In this document: positions 33,709-43,238 of the stretch, one piece after another
Position numbering within the stretch: the first letter of the stretch is position 1
Layout of the letters: each line of letters begins with the position of its first letter
Program-made: the position numbers and the translations under genes
The notes under the pieces: generated by a model
Database searches by the model: none
Seen by the model: the letters and a program-made list of their open reading frames with translations, nothing else
What the model was told of the DNA's origin: nothing
NCBI RefSeq assembly: GCF_011440395.1
Contig: NZ_JAAOIX010000010.1
Location: forward strand, 1-64,000
Length of the DNA: 64,000 nt
DNA from: Pseudomaricurvus alcaniphilus
GTDB taxonomy: Bacteria > Pseudomonadota > Gammaproteobacteria > Pseudomonadales > Cellvibrionaceae
Reading direction: 5' to 3'

Positions 33709-35130
33709 ATGCACATTCATATTCTAGGTATTTGCGGTACATTTATGGGCAGCCTGGCCCAGCTGGCCAAGGAGTTGGGGCATGAGGTCACCGGCTCCGA
33801 CGCCAACGTTTACCCCCCCATGAGTACCCAGCTGGAAGCCGCCGGCATTACCCTGATCGAGGGGTTTGATCCGGCCCAATTACAGCCCGAGCCAGACCTG
33901 GTGATTATCGGTAACGCCATGAGCCGCGGTAATCCGGTGGTGGAGGCGCTGCTCAATAAGGGCTTGCGCTACACCTCCGGGCCCCAGTGGCTGTGTGACC
34001 ACCTGCTGCAGGGTCGCTGGGTGCTGGCCGCGGCGGGAACCCACGGCAAGACCACAACCGCCAGTATGCTGGCCTGGATTCTCGAGTACGCGGGCATGAA
34101 GCCCGGCTACCTGATCGGCGGGGTGCCGAAAAATTTCGGCAAGTCCGCCAGCCTCGGGGACAGCGTTTTCTTTGTGGTGGAAGCCGATGAATACGACAGC
34201 GCGTTTTTCGACAAGCGCTCGAAATTTGTCCACTACCGGCCCAACACTTTGATTATGAACAACCTGGAGTATGACCACGCGGATATCTTCCCCGACCTGG
34301 CCGCCATCCAGACCCAGTTTCACCACTTGCTGCGCACGGTGCCCGGCAACGGCCTGGTTATTTTGCCGGATAATGAGCCGGCCCTGGAAGAAGTGCTGGA
34401 GCGCGGCTGCTGGACGCCGGTTGAGCGCACCAGTGTGCATGGCGACGCCAACCCGGCGGGCGCTGAGTGGCAGATCAAACTGACCAGCGCCGACGCCTCC
34501 AGCTTCGAGGTCTTGCAGGGCGGGGCCGCAATCGGCACGGTGGCCTGGTCCCATACCGGCTTGCACAACGCCCGCAACGGAGTGGCGGCCATTGCCGCTG
34601 CGCGCAATGTGGGGGTGAGGCCCGCCCTGGCGGCGAAAGCCCTGGGGCAATTCGAAGGGGTCAAGCGGCGCATGGAGCTGATCGGTGAGGTGGACGGGGT
34701 GCGGGTCTACGATGACTTCGCCCATCATCCCACCGCCATCGCCACCACCCTGGAAGGGCTGCGGGCGCGGGTGGGCGACGAGCGCATCGTGGCGCTGATC
34801 GAGCCCCGTTCCAATACCATGCGCATGGGGGTGCACTCCGATACCCTGGCACAATCCACCGCCGCGGCTGACGCGGTAATCTGGTACCAGCCCCAGGGTA
34901 TGCAGTGGAACCTGGAGCAGGTCATTGGCCAGAGTCCGGTGCCGGCCAGCCTGGCAAGCAGTATCGACGCGATGATCAGCGCCAGTTTGGCGCAATTGCA
35001 AGGCAATACTCATGTGGTCATTATGTCCAACGGCGGCTTCGGTGGTATTCACAGCAAGCTGATGGCTGCCATCCGCCAGTCACCAGATCCTGGTGACCAA
35101 CCAACCCGGAGCAGCGAGGCAGGGCAATGA
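33709..35130 (+). CDS. mpl: UDP-MurNAc:L-Ala-gamma-D-Glu-meso-DAP ligase
   Basis: A 473-residue Mur ligase of the Mpl type, which reattaches the recycled murein tripeptide to UDP-MurNAc in the cytoplasm. The start [17 protein letters not shown] is characteristic of Mpl and distinguishes it from MurC. The ATP-binding loop is [14 protein letters not shown] (about residue 112-125) and the C-terminal domain begins near [11 protein letters not shown]. The start at 33709 matches the family; the frame runs 45 codons further upstream without similarity. Its last four bases overlap the ubiX start (ATGA), the same pairing seen in Pseudomonas. Confidence 0.95.
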   Translation: MHIHILGICGTFMGSLAQLAKELGHEVTGSDANVYPPMSTQLEAAGITLIEGFDPAQLQPEPDLVIIGNAMSRGNPVVEALLNKGLRYTSGPQWLCDHLLQGRWVLAAAGTHGKTTTASMLAWILEYAGMKPGYLIGGVPKNFGKSASLGDSVFFVVEADEYDSAFFDKRSKFVHYRPNTLIMNNLEYDHADIFPDLAAIQTQFHHLLRTVPGNGLVILPDNEPALEEVLERGCWTPVERTSVHGDANPAGAEWQIKLTSADASSFEVLQGGAAIGTVAWSHTGLHNARNGVAAIAAARNVGVRPALAAKALGQFEGVKRRMELIGEVDGVRVYDDFAHHPTAIATTLEGLRARVGDERIVALIEPRSNTMRMGVHSDTLAQSTAAADAVIWYQPQGMQWNLEQVIGQSPVPASLASSIDAMISASLAQLQGNTHVVIMSNGGFGGIHSKLMAAIRQSPDPGDQPTRSSEAGQ

Positions 35131-35741
35131 GCCAATACCAGCAAACCATAACCCTGGCTATGACCGGCGCCTCCGGCGCGCCCTACGGCTTGCGCCTGCT
35201 GCAGTGTTTGCTGGCGGCGGATTGCCGGGTGTATCTGCTGCTGTCGCGGGCGGCGGAGATTGTCATCAGCACGGAAACCAATATCGACCTGCCAGAAGAG
35301 CTGGAGGACCAGCAGGCTTTTCTGGCCGCCCGCTACGGTGCCGGCGACGAGCAGCTTATACTATTGGAGCGGGAGGACTGGTTTTCACCGGTGGCCTCCG
35401 GCTCCAGTTCGCCCACTACCACGGTGATCTGCCCCGCCAGTGGCGGCTGCCTTTCGGCCATTGCCGCCGGGGCCAGCAACAACCTGGTGGAGCGGGCCGC
35501 GGATGTGGCGCTGAAAGAACGGCGCAAACTGATCCTGGTGCCGCGGGAGGCGCCCTATTCGGAAATTCACCTGGAAAATATGCTCAAGCTGACACGCATG
35601 GGCGCCATTATCATTCCCGCCAGCCCGGGTTTTTACCACCGTCCGCGGGTGATCGAGGACCTGGTGGATTTTGTGGTGGGGCGAATTCTGGACCAGTGCG
35701 GTATCGAGCAGGACATCATGCCGCGCTGGGGCGAAGATTGA
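35127..35741 (+). CDS. ubiX: Flavin prenyltransferase UbiX
   Basis: A 204-residue UbiX/Pad1 family protein. It makes prenylated FMN, the cofactor for UbiD decarboxylase in ubiquinone synthesis. The FMN-binding start [14 protein letters not shown] (residues 12-25), the [17 protein letters not shown] segment and [13 protein letters not shown] (phosphate and prenyl binding) are all as expected. Translation is coupled to mpl through a four-base overlap. The phosphatase gene follows nine bases after its stop. Confidence 0.95.
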   Translation: MSQYQQTITLAMTGASGAPYGLRLLQCLLAADCRVYLLLSRAAEIVISTETNIDLPEELEDQQAFLAARYGAGDEQLILLEREDWFSPVASGSSSPTTTVICPASGGCLSAIAAGASNNLVERAADVALKERRKLILVPREAPYSEIHLENMLKLTRMGAIIIPASPGFYHRPRVIEDLVDFVVGRILDQCGIEQDIMPRWGED

Positions 35742-35750
35742 GGTAGAGCA

Positions 35751-36542
35751 ATGTACGAACAGTTTATGGCGGCGTCGCGAGTGGTGCCGCTGGAAGGCGG
35801 GATTAATTTTCGCGACCTGGGAGGCTATCCCGCTGCGGATGGTCGCCAGGTCAAGTGGCGCAAGATTTTCCGCTGTGGCCACCTGGCGAACCTGACCGAG
35901 CAGGACCTGGACGTGCTGGAGTATCTGCGGGTCACCGAGGTGCACGATTTTCGCCGCCGGCAAGAGCAGCAGTTGACACCCAGCCGCCCGCTGCGGGCCA
36001 ACTTTAACAACGACTACGAAATGCACATCGGCAGCATGGCGAAATTTTGGGAGTACCTGACCACCGAGCGGCTCAACGCCCATAAGTCCCACGAGCTGGT
36101 GGTCGGCTCCTATCGTAACTGTGCCGAGGAGGTGGCGCCCCATTACCGTCGCCTGTTTGCCGCGCTGCTGGCCAATCGAGATAACGCCAGCCTGTTTCAC
36201 TGTGCCGCCGGCAAGGATCGCACCGGCCTCGCGGCGGCCCTGATCCTGTCCGCCCTCGGCGTGCCCCGGGAGGTGATTATCGAGGACTACTTGCTCACCC
36301 TGCAGTACTATGACACCAAACCGTTACTGGCGCGGATTGAAGCCCACCTGCGCGAGGCCGGGGTGGAACAGTGGGAACCGGAGTGGTTAAAGCCCTACTG
36401 CGAAGTGCACCAGGACAATATCGAGGCGTTCTTTGCCGGGGTTGAAGCCGGTTACGGCTCGGTGGATCGCTATCTGGAGACTCTTATCGGCCTCCGCCCG
36501 GAGCTAAGGCTGCAATTGCAGCAGGCCTACCTGGACGTTTAG
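35751..36542 (+). CDS. Tyrosine-protein-phosphatase-like protein (Y_phosphatase3 type)
   Basis: A 263-residue phosphatase-like protein. The P-loop is HCAAGKDRTG (C151), and the N-terminal GGINFRDLGGYPAADGRQVK stretch is the hallmark of the bacterial atypical dual-specificity/phosphoinositide phosphatase group (related to IphP and LipA-type enzymes). No signal peptide is visible, so it should be cytoplasmic. The substrate, protein phosphotyrosine or a phospholipid head group, cannot be read. It has a GAGG site and follows ubiX by nine bases, so it is probably in the mpl-ubiX operon. Confidence 0.88.
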   Translation: MYEQFMAASRVVPLEGGINFRDLGGYPAADGRQVKWRKIFRCGHLANLTEQDLDVLEYLRVTEVHDFRRRQEQQLTPSRPLRANFNNDYEMHIGSMAKFWEYLTTERLNAHKSHELVVGSYRNCAEEVAPHYRRLFAALLANRDNASLFHCAAGKDRTGLAAALILSALGVPREVIIEDYLLTLQYYDTKPLLARIEAHLREAGVEQWEPEWLKPYCEVHQDNIEAFFAGVEAGYGSVDRYLETLIGLRPELRLQLQQAYLDV

Positions 36543-36765
36543 CTTTTTTGCACCGTATAGTCTTTGCTCGCGCTTTCCCCCATAATAGCGCACTCGAATT
36601 ATCGCCGTTAACGGGCGCGCAGCTGCCGCAGTTTCAAGCAGCCGCCAGGAGTAAGATCGCCGCCCCGGCTAACAGCTCAGCAGATCATCAGCTCACATGC
36701 CGCTTTGTCGCATTGAGGCCCGCCAGCGGGACCCTCAGCGCAGCGGTTATGTCACAAGGAACAAC

Positions 36766-39381
36766 ATGTTGGAATCGCTCTACCGGGGCTATAAAGCCTG
36801 TGTTATCCAGCGGCCGTTGGCCGTGCTGGTCAGTGTCGTTTTATTGGTGGTGGCGGCAGCGGCCGGGCTGCCGAATTTCAAACTGGATGCCTCCTCCGAT
36901 TCGCTGACCCTGGAGAACGACAAGGATCTGGATTATTTCCGCGAGATCAACCAGCGCTACCAGAGCGGCGACTTCCTGATCGTCACCTTCCGCCCGAAGA
37001 CGGAATTGTTCTCCGAGCCCTCCGTCGCCCTGTTACAGGCGCTGAAAAAGGACCTGGGGGCGGTACCCGGTGTCGCCAGCACCCTGTCCATGTTGGATGC
37101 ACCGCTGCTCTACAGCCCGAAAATTGCCCTTACCCAGATCGATTCGCCGCGCACGTTGCTGACCCCCGGTGTCGATTGGCAAGCGGCCAAGGAAGAGTTT
37201 TTAACCAGCCCGATCTATCGGGAGATGCTGCTCGGCCCCGACGGGCAGACCACCGCCATGTTGCTGAACCTGGAGGTGGATAACCATTACATCGAACTGG
37301 TCCGCCACCGCGATGCGCTGCGCTTGAAGCGCACCCGGGAGGGCCTGTCCGAGGCGGAGGAGGCGGAGCTGGCCGCGGTCAGTAAAGAGTTCCTCGACTA
37401 TCGCACCCAGGTGGCGGCGGAGGACCACCAGCGGGTGGAGCTGGTCCGGAAAATTGTGGCCGATTACAAGGATCGGGCCGAGATTTTTGTCGGCGGTGCG
37501 ACCATGGTCACCGCCGATATGATTGCCTTTATCAAGAGCGACCTGAGCGTATTTGGCGTTGGTGTGCTGCTGTTTATGATCCTGATTATGGCGATCATCT
37601 TCCGGCAGAAACGTTTCGTGGTGCTGCCGGTCCTGACCTGTGTGGCGGCGGTGATCATCGTGCTGGGTTTCCTCAGCTGGATCGACTGGCGCCTGACGGT
37701 CATCTCCTCCAACTTCGTCTCCCTGCTGCTGATTATCTCGCTGGCCATCAATATTCATTTGCTGGTGCGCTACCGGGAGTTCCACGCCGCCAGCCCGGAT
37801 GCACCCCAGGCGCAACTGGTTTGGGATACGGTGGTGTTTATGGCCAGGCCCTGTTTCTACACCACCCTGACTACCATGGTAGCCTTTGCCTCCCTGGTGG
37901 TAAGTGGGATCCGGCCTGTGATCGATTTTGGCTGGATGATGTGTATCGGCCTGGCGCTGGCGCTGGTGCTGTCATTCCTGGTGATTCCCGCCGGGCTGAT
38001 GTTGATGCCCAAGCGTGCACCGCAGAAAACCGCCGACAATTCCCACGTGTTCACCACCATGTTCTCCCGTTTTACCGAGCGACGCCCCACCGTGGTGTTG
38101 GTGGTGAGCGTGCTGCTGGCGGTGATCAGTGTCTATGGCGCCAGCCGGCTGGAGGTGGAAAACCGCTTTATTGACTATTTCCACGACAGCACGGAAATCT
38201 ACCAGGGCATGTCGGTGATCGATAAAAACCTGGGCGGCACCATAACCCTCGATATCATTCTCGATGCGCCCAAGGCGGCGGCCGCCGGTGCGCTCGAGGA
38301 GGGCGGTGAATTTACGGCGGACAGTGGGTTTGCCGAGTCGTTTGGCGAGGACGATCCGTTTGCGGAGCAAGAGGCGTTTGCCGACGACCCCTTTGCCGAC
38401 GATCCCTTCGCCGACGACCCGTTTGCGCAAGAAGACCCGTTTGCTGCGACCGGGGCGGGCAAGCGCGGGCCCTACTGGTTTACCAGCGCCGGCCTGGAGC
38501 AAATCAAGGCCCTGCATGACTACCTGGATTCCCTGCCGGAAGTGGGCAAGGTGCAGTCGCTGGCCATCGCTTACCAGGTGGCCATGGATGTCACCGATGG
38601 CCCGCTCAATGATTTTGAACTGGCGCTGATGCAAAAATCCCTGCCCCGGGAGATCATCGATGTATTGATTACCCCGTACCTGTCGGAAGCCAATAGCCAG
38701 ACCCGGATTACCCTGCGGGCAATGGAAACCAGCCCTAAATTGCGGCGCGCGGAACTGCTGAAAAAGATTCGCCATCACGCCGTTCACGAGCTGGGCTTTG
38801 CCCCGGAACAGGTGCACTTATCCGGTATGCTGGTGCTGTACAACAATATGCTGCAGAGCCTGTTCTCCTCGCAGATCGTCACTCTGGGTGCCGTGTTCCT
38901 GGGGATTATGATCATGTTTGTGGTCTTGTTCCGCTCCCTGACGCTGGCGCTTATCGCCATCCTGCCCAATCTGCTGGCGGCGGCCTGTGTGCTGGGGGGC
39001 ATGGGGTTGGCGGGAGTGCCGCTGGATATGATGACGATCACTATTGCCGCCATTACGGTGGGCATCGGGGTGGACGATACCATCCACTATATCCATCGCT
39101 TTAAAAAGGAGTTTGCCGTCGATGGCGACTACGTGGCGGCCATGCATCGCTCCCACGGTTCAATCGGCCAGGCGATGTTTTATACCTCGGTGATTATTAT
39201 TATCGGCTTTTCAATTCTGGCGCTGTCGAAGTTTATCCCGACCATCTATTTCGGCCTGTTGACCGGCATGGCCATGCTGGCGGCGATATTGGCGGCCCTG
39301 ACGCTGCTGCCGCGCCTGATCTTGCTGGTCAAGCCGCTGCCGGCCCCGGCCCCGGTTCCGGCCGGGCAGGCGGCGGGCTAG
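36766..39381 (+). CDS. RND/MMPL family transporter with acidic DPFA repeat
   Basis: An 871-residue membrane protein with the duplicated RND/MMPL plan: one N-terminal helix (about residue 15-35), a periplasmic domain, five or six helices (about 255-430), a second periplasmic domain and a last helix block (about 690-860). It belongs to the hopanoid/lipid-exporter-like group rather than the HAE drug efflux pumps, so a lipid-type cargo is plausible. Residues about 528-562 form a low-complexity acidic repeat of D-D-P-F-A units in the second periplasmic domain. ATG 36766 is preceded by AAGGA; the ATG at 36697 is not. The TAG stop lies inside the end of a MITE-like element, so the original C-terminus may have been changed by its insertion. 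Confidence 0.88.
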   Translation: MLESLYRGYKACVIQRPLAVLVSVVLLVVAAAAGLPNFKLDASSDSLTLENDKDLDYFREINQRYQSGDFLIVTFRPKTELFSEPSVALLQALKKDLGAVPGVASTLSMLDAPLLYSPKIALTQIDSPRTLLTPGVDWQAAKEEFLTSPIYREMLLGPDGQTTAMLLNLEVDNHYIELVRHRDALRLKRTREGLSEAEEAELAAVSKEFLDYRTQVAAEDHQRVELVRKIVADYKDRAEIFVGGATMVTADMIAFIKSDLSVFGVGVLLFMILIMAIIFRQKRFVVLPVLTCVAAVIIVLGFLSWIDWRLTVISSNFVSLLLIISLAINIHLLVRYREFHAASPDAPQAQLVWDTVVFMARPCFYTTLTTMVAFASLVVSGIRPVIDFGWMMCIGLALALVLSFLVIPAGLMLMPKRAPQKTADNSHVFTTMFSRFTERRPTVVLVVSVLLAVISVYGASRLEVENRFIDYFHDSTEIYQGMSVIDKNLGGTITLDIILDAPKAAAAGALEEGGEFTADSGFAESFGEDDPFAEQEAFADDPFADDPFADDPFAQEDPFAATGAGKRGPYWFTSAGLEQIKALHDYLDSLPEVGKVQSLAIAYQVAMDVTDGPLNDFELALMQKSLPREIIDVLITPYLSEANSQTRITLRAMETSPKLRRAELLKKIRHHAVHELGFAPEQVHLSGMLVLYNNMLQSLFSSQIVTLGAVFLGIMIMFVVLFRSLTLALIAILPNLLAAACVLGGMGLAGVPLDMMTITIAAITVGIGVDDTIHYIHRFKKEFAVDGDYVAAMHRSHGSIGQAMFYTSVIIIIGFSILALSKFIPTIYFGLLTGMAMLAAILAALTLLPRLILLVKPLPAPAPVPAGQAAG
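38348..38452 (+). repeat. In-frame DPFA-coding repeat in the RND gene
   Basis: Imperfect 15-base units encode successive D-D-P-F-A or close variants (five to six copies). The codons vary between copies (GACGATCCG, GACGACCCC, GATCCC, GACGACCCG), which indicates retained amino-acid sequence rather than very recent slippage. Confidence 0.85.
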
Positions 39382-39546
39382 GAGCCTGTCGGACTTAGGT
39401 ACCCGTAGCGAGAGAAAGTCCGATTTGAGTCAGTTTTTAACCATTTTTGAGGCGAATAGTGGTTCTATTTAACGAGAAAATGGTTAAAAAATGGCCAAAC
39501 TCGGCTTTTTCGCAGCAGGGCAACCCTAAGTCCGACAGGCTCCTAG
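39378..39546. mobile_element. 169-bp palindromic MITE-like element with 22-bp perfect ends
   Basis: CTAGGAGCCTGTCGGACTTA plus GG at the left end (39378-39399) is the exact reverse complement of the right end (39525-39546). A second perfect inner inverted repeat of 14 bp lies at 39434-39447 and 39477-39490, and the segments between are imperfectly complementary, so the whole element folds as one long hairpin. The outermost CTAG at both ends may be a 4-bp target duplication of the YTAR kind used by some IS5-group elements. There is no transposase. The two TAG stop codons of the convergent neighbouring genes lie in its two ends. Confidence 0.8.
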
Positions 39547-40925
39547 AACAGCGGTAAACAGATCTCAAACTCGGCGCCCCCGAGGGTGGCCGAGCGCTGT
39601 ACTTTCAAGCTGCCGCCGTAGGCGCTGACGATATCCTGGGTGATCGCCAGGCCGATGCCCTGGCCCGGGTTGGCGGTATCGGCGCGGGCGCCGCGCTGCA
39701 AAATGGCCTGCTGTTGATGGCTGGCAATGCCGCTGCCGTCGTCGCCGATAGTAATAATCAGGTCGGAATCCAGCCGCCGGGCCTTGATATGAACCTGGCG
39801 GCGACCGTACTTGCAGGCGTTCTCGATCAGGTTGCCGAGCAGCTCGAACAGGTCCTGGCTTTCGATGGGGTACATAATGCCGGCGCCGATATCGAGATTG
39901 AACTCGATGTGTTTGTCCCGATACACCTTGTCCATGGCGGTGCAGAGTCGCTCCACCACCGGCCGGATCTTTTGCGGTGTGTGCAGCTTTTTGTTGGTCT
40001 GCAGCACGGCCCGCTGTAACTGGTGGCGGATAATGGTGTTCATCCGCTCGACCTGCTCGGTGAGAATGCCGCTGGAGTGGGAGTGCTGTTGCACTTCCCC
40101 CTGGATAATCGCCAGCGGGGTTTTCAGGCTGTGGGCCAGGTCGCTGAGGGTGTTCTGGTAGCGCTCGCGCTGTTTCTGCTCGTTGGCCAGCACGCGGTTG
40201 AGGCTGTTGGTTACCGGGGCGATCTCCCGCGGATAGACACCGCGCAACTGCCGCTCGGTTTGCTCCGGCAGCAACTTGAGTTCCCGCACCAGCTTTTTCA
40301 GCGGCCGCAGGCCCCAGCGCATAATAAACACCTGCAGGGTCAACAGCGCCATGGCGAGGAAACTCAGCCCGTACCAGAGTTGCTGCCGGTAGCGCTTTAG
40401 CTGGGCGCTGTAGCTGTCGCGGGTGTGATAGATCTGGAAGCGCAGGGGCAGGGCAGTGCCCTGTTGATCCTCCCACACCAGGTCGTAGGTGAGGCGAAAA
40501 AAGTGGGGCAGGCTGGCAAAGCTCTGGCGGTTGGTTTCGAACGGGGCTCGTGACTCCGGCAGGGTTTCGTCCAGCAGCCGTGCCGAGGTCGAGCGCCAGC
40601 GGCTCAGCCAGGCGGTGTCGGTCAGGCGCTCCGGGTTGAGGGTCAGGATCTTGGCGTACAGGCCCGAGTCCATCAGCGTATAGCGCGGTTCCGGCAGCTG
40701 CTCGGGCAGCCACAGATTGCCCCGCTGCACTTCTGCCGAACCGAGCAGGATGTAGAGCTGGCTTTGCAGCTGTTCCTGTTCGGTGGACAGCAGGTTTTCC
40801 TTGAAGGCGTTTTCCAGCAGCAGGCCGCTGGCGCCGATAAACAGTGGCAGGCAGAGCAGGCTGGCGGCGATAAAGCGCCCCTGCAGGGAGTTGAGGAATC
40901 GCAAGGGGTCAGCTCGGGTATTCAA
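39543..40925 (-). CDS. Sensor histidine kinase, PhoQ-like
   Basis: A 460-residue membrane kinase: one N-terminal helix (about 14-35), a periplasmic sensor region (about 36-165), a second helix (about 170-190), a HAMP-like linker, the phospho-acceptor box LAHSLKTPL (H265) and a catalytic ATPase domain with NLIENACKYG and GDDGSGI. The start is a TTG that overlaps the end of the response regulator gene by 17 bases, so the pair is cotranslated. The sensor domain resembles the PhoQ group, which senses divalent cations or antimicrobial peptides; the ligand here is not known. The C-terminal LPLF-stop lies in the right end of the MITE-like element. Confidence 0.88.
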   Translation of the reverse strand: MNTRADPLRFLNSLQGRFIAASLLCLPLFIGASGLLLENAFKENLLSTEQEQLQSQLYILLGSAEVQRGNLWLPEQLPEPRYTLMDSGLYAKILTLNPERLTDTAWLSRWRSTSARLLDETLPESRAPFETNRQSFASLPHFFRLTYDLVWEDQQGTALPLRFQIYHTRDSYSAQLKRYRQQLWYGLSFLAMALLTLQVFIMRWGLRPLKKLVRELKLLPEQTERQLRGVYPREIAPVTNSLNRVLANEQKQRERYQNTLSDLAHSLKTPLAIIQGEVQQHSHSSGILTEQVERMNTIIRHQLQRAVLQTNKKLHTPQKIRPVVERLCTAMDKVYRDKHIEFNLDIGAGIMYPIESQDLFELLGNLIENACKYGRRQVHIKARRLDSDLIITIGDDGSGIASHQQQAILQRGARADTANPGQGIGLAITQDIVSAYGGSLKVQRSATLGGAEFEICLPLF

Positions 40926-41577
40926 ACCGGTAACCCTGCCCCCGCACGGTGTGAATAAACTTCTGCCCCAGCTCGATTTTCTTGCGCAAGCGGCCGACGA
41001 AGACCTCGATGGTATTGCTGTCGCGCTCGAAGTCCTGGGCGTAGAGATACTCGGTCAATTCGTTTTTCGAAACCACCTTGCCCTTGTGCCGGGCGAGGTA
41101 TTCCAGGGTGTTGAATTCGTAGCCGGTCAGCTCGATGGTTTCGTTATTGAGTTGCACCAGTTTGCGGTCGTAATTGATGGTCAGGGGGCCAAAATGCCAG
41201 CTGTTGCTGGATTGGCCGGCGGAGCGGCGCACCAGTGCCTTGACCCTGGCGACCAGTTCCTGCTGGTGGAATGGCTTGGTCAGGTAATCATCGGCGCCGG
41301 CCTCGAGCCCTTCGACCTTGTCCTGCCAGTCCCCCCGGGCGGTGAGAATCAGGATGGGGTAATCCTTGTCGGCAGCGCGAATGCGCTTGATCAGCTCGAT
41401 GCCATCGATCTCGGGCAGGCCCAGGTCGATAATCGCCAGGTCGTAGCGATACTCTTCGGCAAAGTACAGGCCTTCACGGCCGCCGGAGGCGCTGTCAACG
41501 GTGTGACCGAGTGCCTCCAGCTGCTGGCGCACCTGCAGTTGCAACTGGATTTCATCTTCAACGATGAGCAAATGCAT
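40909..41577 (-). CDS. OmpR/PhoP-family response regulator
   Basis: A 222-residue two-domain regulator: receiver domain with phosphoacceptor D51 (LAIIDLGLPEIDG) and the conserved K in YLTKPFHQ, followed by an OmpR-type winged helix (about 125-220; TGYEFNTLEYLARH). Together with the kinase downstream it forms a two-component system. The PepSY-like and glycine-zipper genes just upstream on the same strand are likely cotranscribed or under its control, as in related PhoP-linked loci. Confidence 0.93.
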   Translation of the reverse strand: MHLLIVEDEIQLQLQVRQQLEALGHTVDSASGGREGLYFAEEYRYDLAIIDLGLPEIDGIELIKRIRAADKDYPILILTARGDWQDKVEGLEAGADDYLTKPFHQQELVARVKALVRRSAGQSSNSWHFGPLTINYDRKLVQLNNETIELTGYEFNTLEYLARHKGKVVSKNELTEYLYAQDFERDSNTIEVFVGRLRKKIELGQKFIHTVRGQGYRFEYPS

Positions 41578-41654
41578 GTCGGGTTTCCTTGCTCCGGTTT
41601 TGGCCGGCCGGCGGCCCGCTGGGGCTGCCGTTTGGCCTGGCCTGCACGGCGGCT

Positions 41655-41894
41655 TTATTTGGCCTTGACGACGATGTAGTTGACCTTGCCTTCGTGCAGT
41701 ATCTTGACCTTGTAAAAGCCGTCGTCTCGTTTGACACTCAGCACTTTGCCCGGCTGTATTTTCCGAGCGATGTCTGCCGCTTCCTTGGGGTCGCCGGCGC
41801 TACCCTGGGAGTCGTATTTCTGCGCCAGGGCCCGCTCTGTCACCGACAGCGAAAGAAGACAAAACAGGACACATTTGAGGACCCCGTACTTCAT
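41655..41894 (-). CDS. Small secreted PepSY-like protein
   Basis: A 79-residue protein with a signal peptide (MKYGVLKCVLFCLLSLSV, cleavage near ERALAQ) and a mature domain of about 50 residues with ADIARKIQPGKVLSVKRDDG, which fits the PepSY fold. Such periplasmic proteins are common beside PhoP/PhoQ-like systems and may modulate the sensor or a protease. ATG 41894 is chosen because GGAG lies nine bases before it; the upstream ATG at 41909 overlaps that site. Confidence 0.75.
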   Translation of the reverse strand: MKYGVLKCVLFCLLSLSVTERALAQKYDSQGSAGDPKEAADIARKIQPGKVLSVKRDDGFYKVKILHEGKVNYIVVKAK

Positions 41895-41941
41895 ATAACT
41901 CGACTCCATGTGGATAAAATCATGAGGCAGCTCTGTGCCTG

Positions 41942-42526
41942 TTAGTACAGCGGCGTTACGTTGACGGCCACTTTGATCTTCTTGCCCGGGTGGTGATCCA
42001 TGCGAGTTTGGTAGCGCTGTCCCTGGTAGCGATAAGTGACATTGTAGCCAACTATTCGCTCCTCGTATTCAAGCCGTTCGTTTATTTCACAGACCTCTTC
42101 ACTGACCGGGCGCGAATAGCCGGAGCTGGCGGAGTTGTGATGGCGCCAGTCGCGGGCCAGGGAAGCGCCCACTGCCGCGCCCACGACGGTGCCCACCTTT
42201 TTATTGGTCTTGTTGTGCCCGACCTCATTGCCGATGGCGCCACCGATGATGGTGCCGAGCAGGGTCGGGGTGTGGGATTGGTAGCCTCTGTGGCTCGGCA
42301 CATAGCGGGTTTCAGTCCAGCAGGAGCGCTCCGGGATGCGGTGGGTAATGGTTTTGTAGATCGGTTTGACACTGGTTACCGGGGCATAGGCAACCTGGTT
42401 ATAGTCAGCATTGCCCCGGTAGTGTCCTGAGTGCTTCTTGTGTTTGTGCTCGGCGACGGCGGGCAGGGCTGTGGCCAGGCTGGCGAAGCCGGTGGCAAGC
42501 ACAACAGCAATGAGTGTCGTATTCAT
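41942..42526 (-). CDS. Glycine-zipper (17-kDa-antigen-like) envelope protein
   Basis: A 194-residue protein with a signal peptide (ending LPAVAEH) and a histidine/lysine-rich start (EHKHKKHSGH). The middle holds a glycine-zipper pair, GTIIGGAIGNEVGH and GTVVGAAVGASLA (about residues 88-130), as in Rickettsia 17-kDa surface antigen-like outer membrane proteins. The C-terminal part contains two Cys (SCWTE and EVCEINERLEY). It is likely an outer membrane or periplasmic structural protein. GGAG precedes the start. It lies 32 bases upstream of the PepSY-like gene on the same strand. Confidence 0.8.
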   Translation of the reverse strand: MNTTLIAVVLATGFASLATALPAVAEHKHKKHSGHYRGNADYNQVAYAPVTSVKPIYKTITHRIPERSCWTETRYVPSHRGYQSHTPTLLGTIIGGAIGNEVGHNKTNKKVGTVVGAAVGASLARDWRHHNSASSGYSRPVSEEVCEINERLEYEERIVGYNVTYRYQGQRYQTRMDHHPGKKIKVAVNVTPLY

Positions 42527-42608
42527 TTGAGTGCTCCTTCATAGGTGTTACAGAAAGACTACTCCCTGTAAACTGAACACACGCTTAATACCTCTTGAAA
42601 AGACCGCT

Positions 42609-43187
42609 ATGAATTCACTTGCCCTGTTTCCCCTGTCGGCGCCGCTGTTTCCGCAGCAGTCGCTGGACCTGCAAATCTTTGAGCAGCGTTACCTCACGCT
42701 GATCAGCCGCTGCCTGAAGAGCGAGCAGGGCTTCGGCATAGTGCAAATTCGCGAAGGCCGGGAGGTGGGGGCGGCGCCGCAGATATTCCAATTCGGGGTG
42801 GAGGCCAGTATTGTCGACTGGCGCCAGCAAGCCAATGGCTTGCTGGGTATCACCGTGGTCGGCAAGCGCAAGTTCACTGTGCGCTCCACCAGCGTGCAGG
42901 CGGACCAGTTGCTACTGGCCGACGTGGACTGGCTGGAGGATGAGCCGCGGTTGCCGATTCCCGAATATTTCGATGGGCTGCAAATTTTGCACCAGCAATT
43001 GTGTGAGCACCCCATGGTGGCCAGGATGGGGCTGGCGGAACCGCAGTGCAGTTGCGAGCTGGGTTGGCACCTGTGCCAGCTGTTGCCCCTGAGCGTGCCG
43101 GACAAGGTCGCACTGCTGTCCATGAGCGATCCGGAAGCGAGGCTGGAGCAGTTGGCCGAGCGGGTCAGGCGGCTGGGCGAGGAATAG
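42609..43187 (+). CDS. LON peptidase N-terminal (substrate-binding) domain protein
   Basis: A 192-residue stand-alone version of the Lon N-terminal domain: FPLSAPLFPQQSLDLQIFEQ at residues 8-27 and RYLTLISRCL next are the family's hallmark. It has no ATPase or protease part. Its role is not defined; it may bind unfolded substrates. The frame runs further upstream, but ATG 42609 starts at the domain. It is divergent from the glycine-zipper gene. Confidence 0.88.
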   Translation: MNSLALFPLSAPLFPQQSLDLQIFEQRYLTLISRCLKSEQGFGIVQIREGREVGAAPQIFQFGVEASIVDWRQQANGLLGITVVGKRKFTVRSTSVQADQLLLADVDWLEDEPRLPIPEYFDGLQILHQQLCEHPMVARMGLAEPQCSCELGWHLCQLLPLSVPDKVALLSMSDPEARLEQLAERVRRLGEE

Positions 43188-43238
43188 CCCGAAACAGTGG
43201 CGGCCGGCACAATCCATGGCCTGAAAAGCAATCGCCGG

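Noticed and set aside
33880-35052. 390-codon frame antisense to mpl
   Set aside because: Opposite a well-recognised Mur ligase gene; composition typical of shadow frames.
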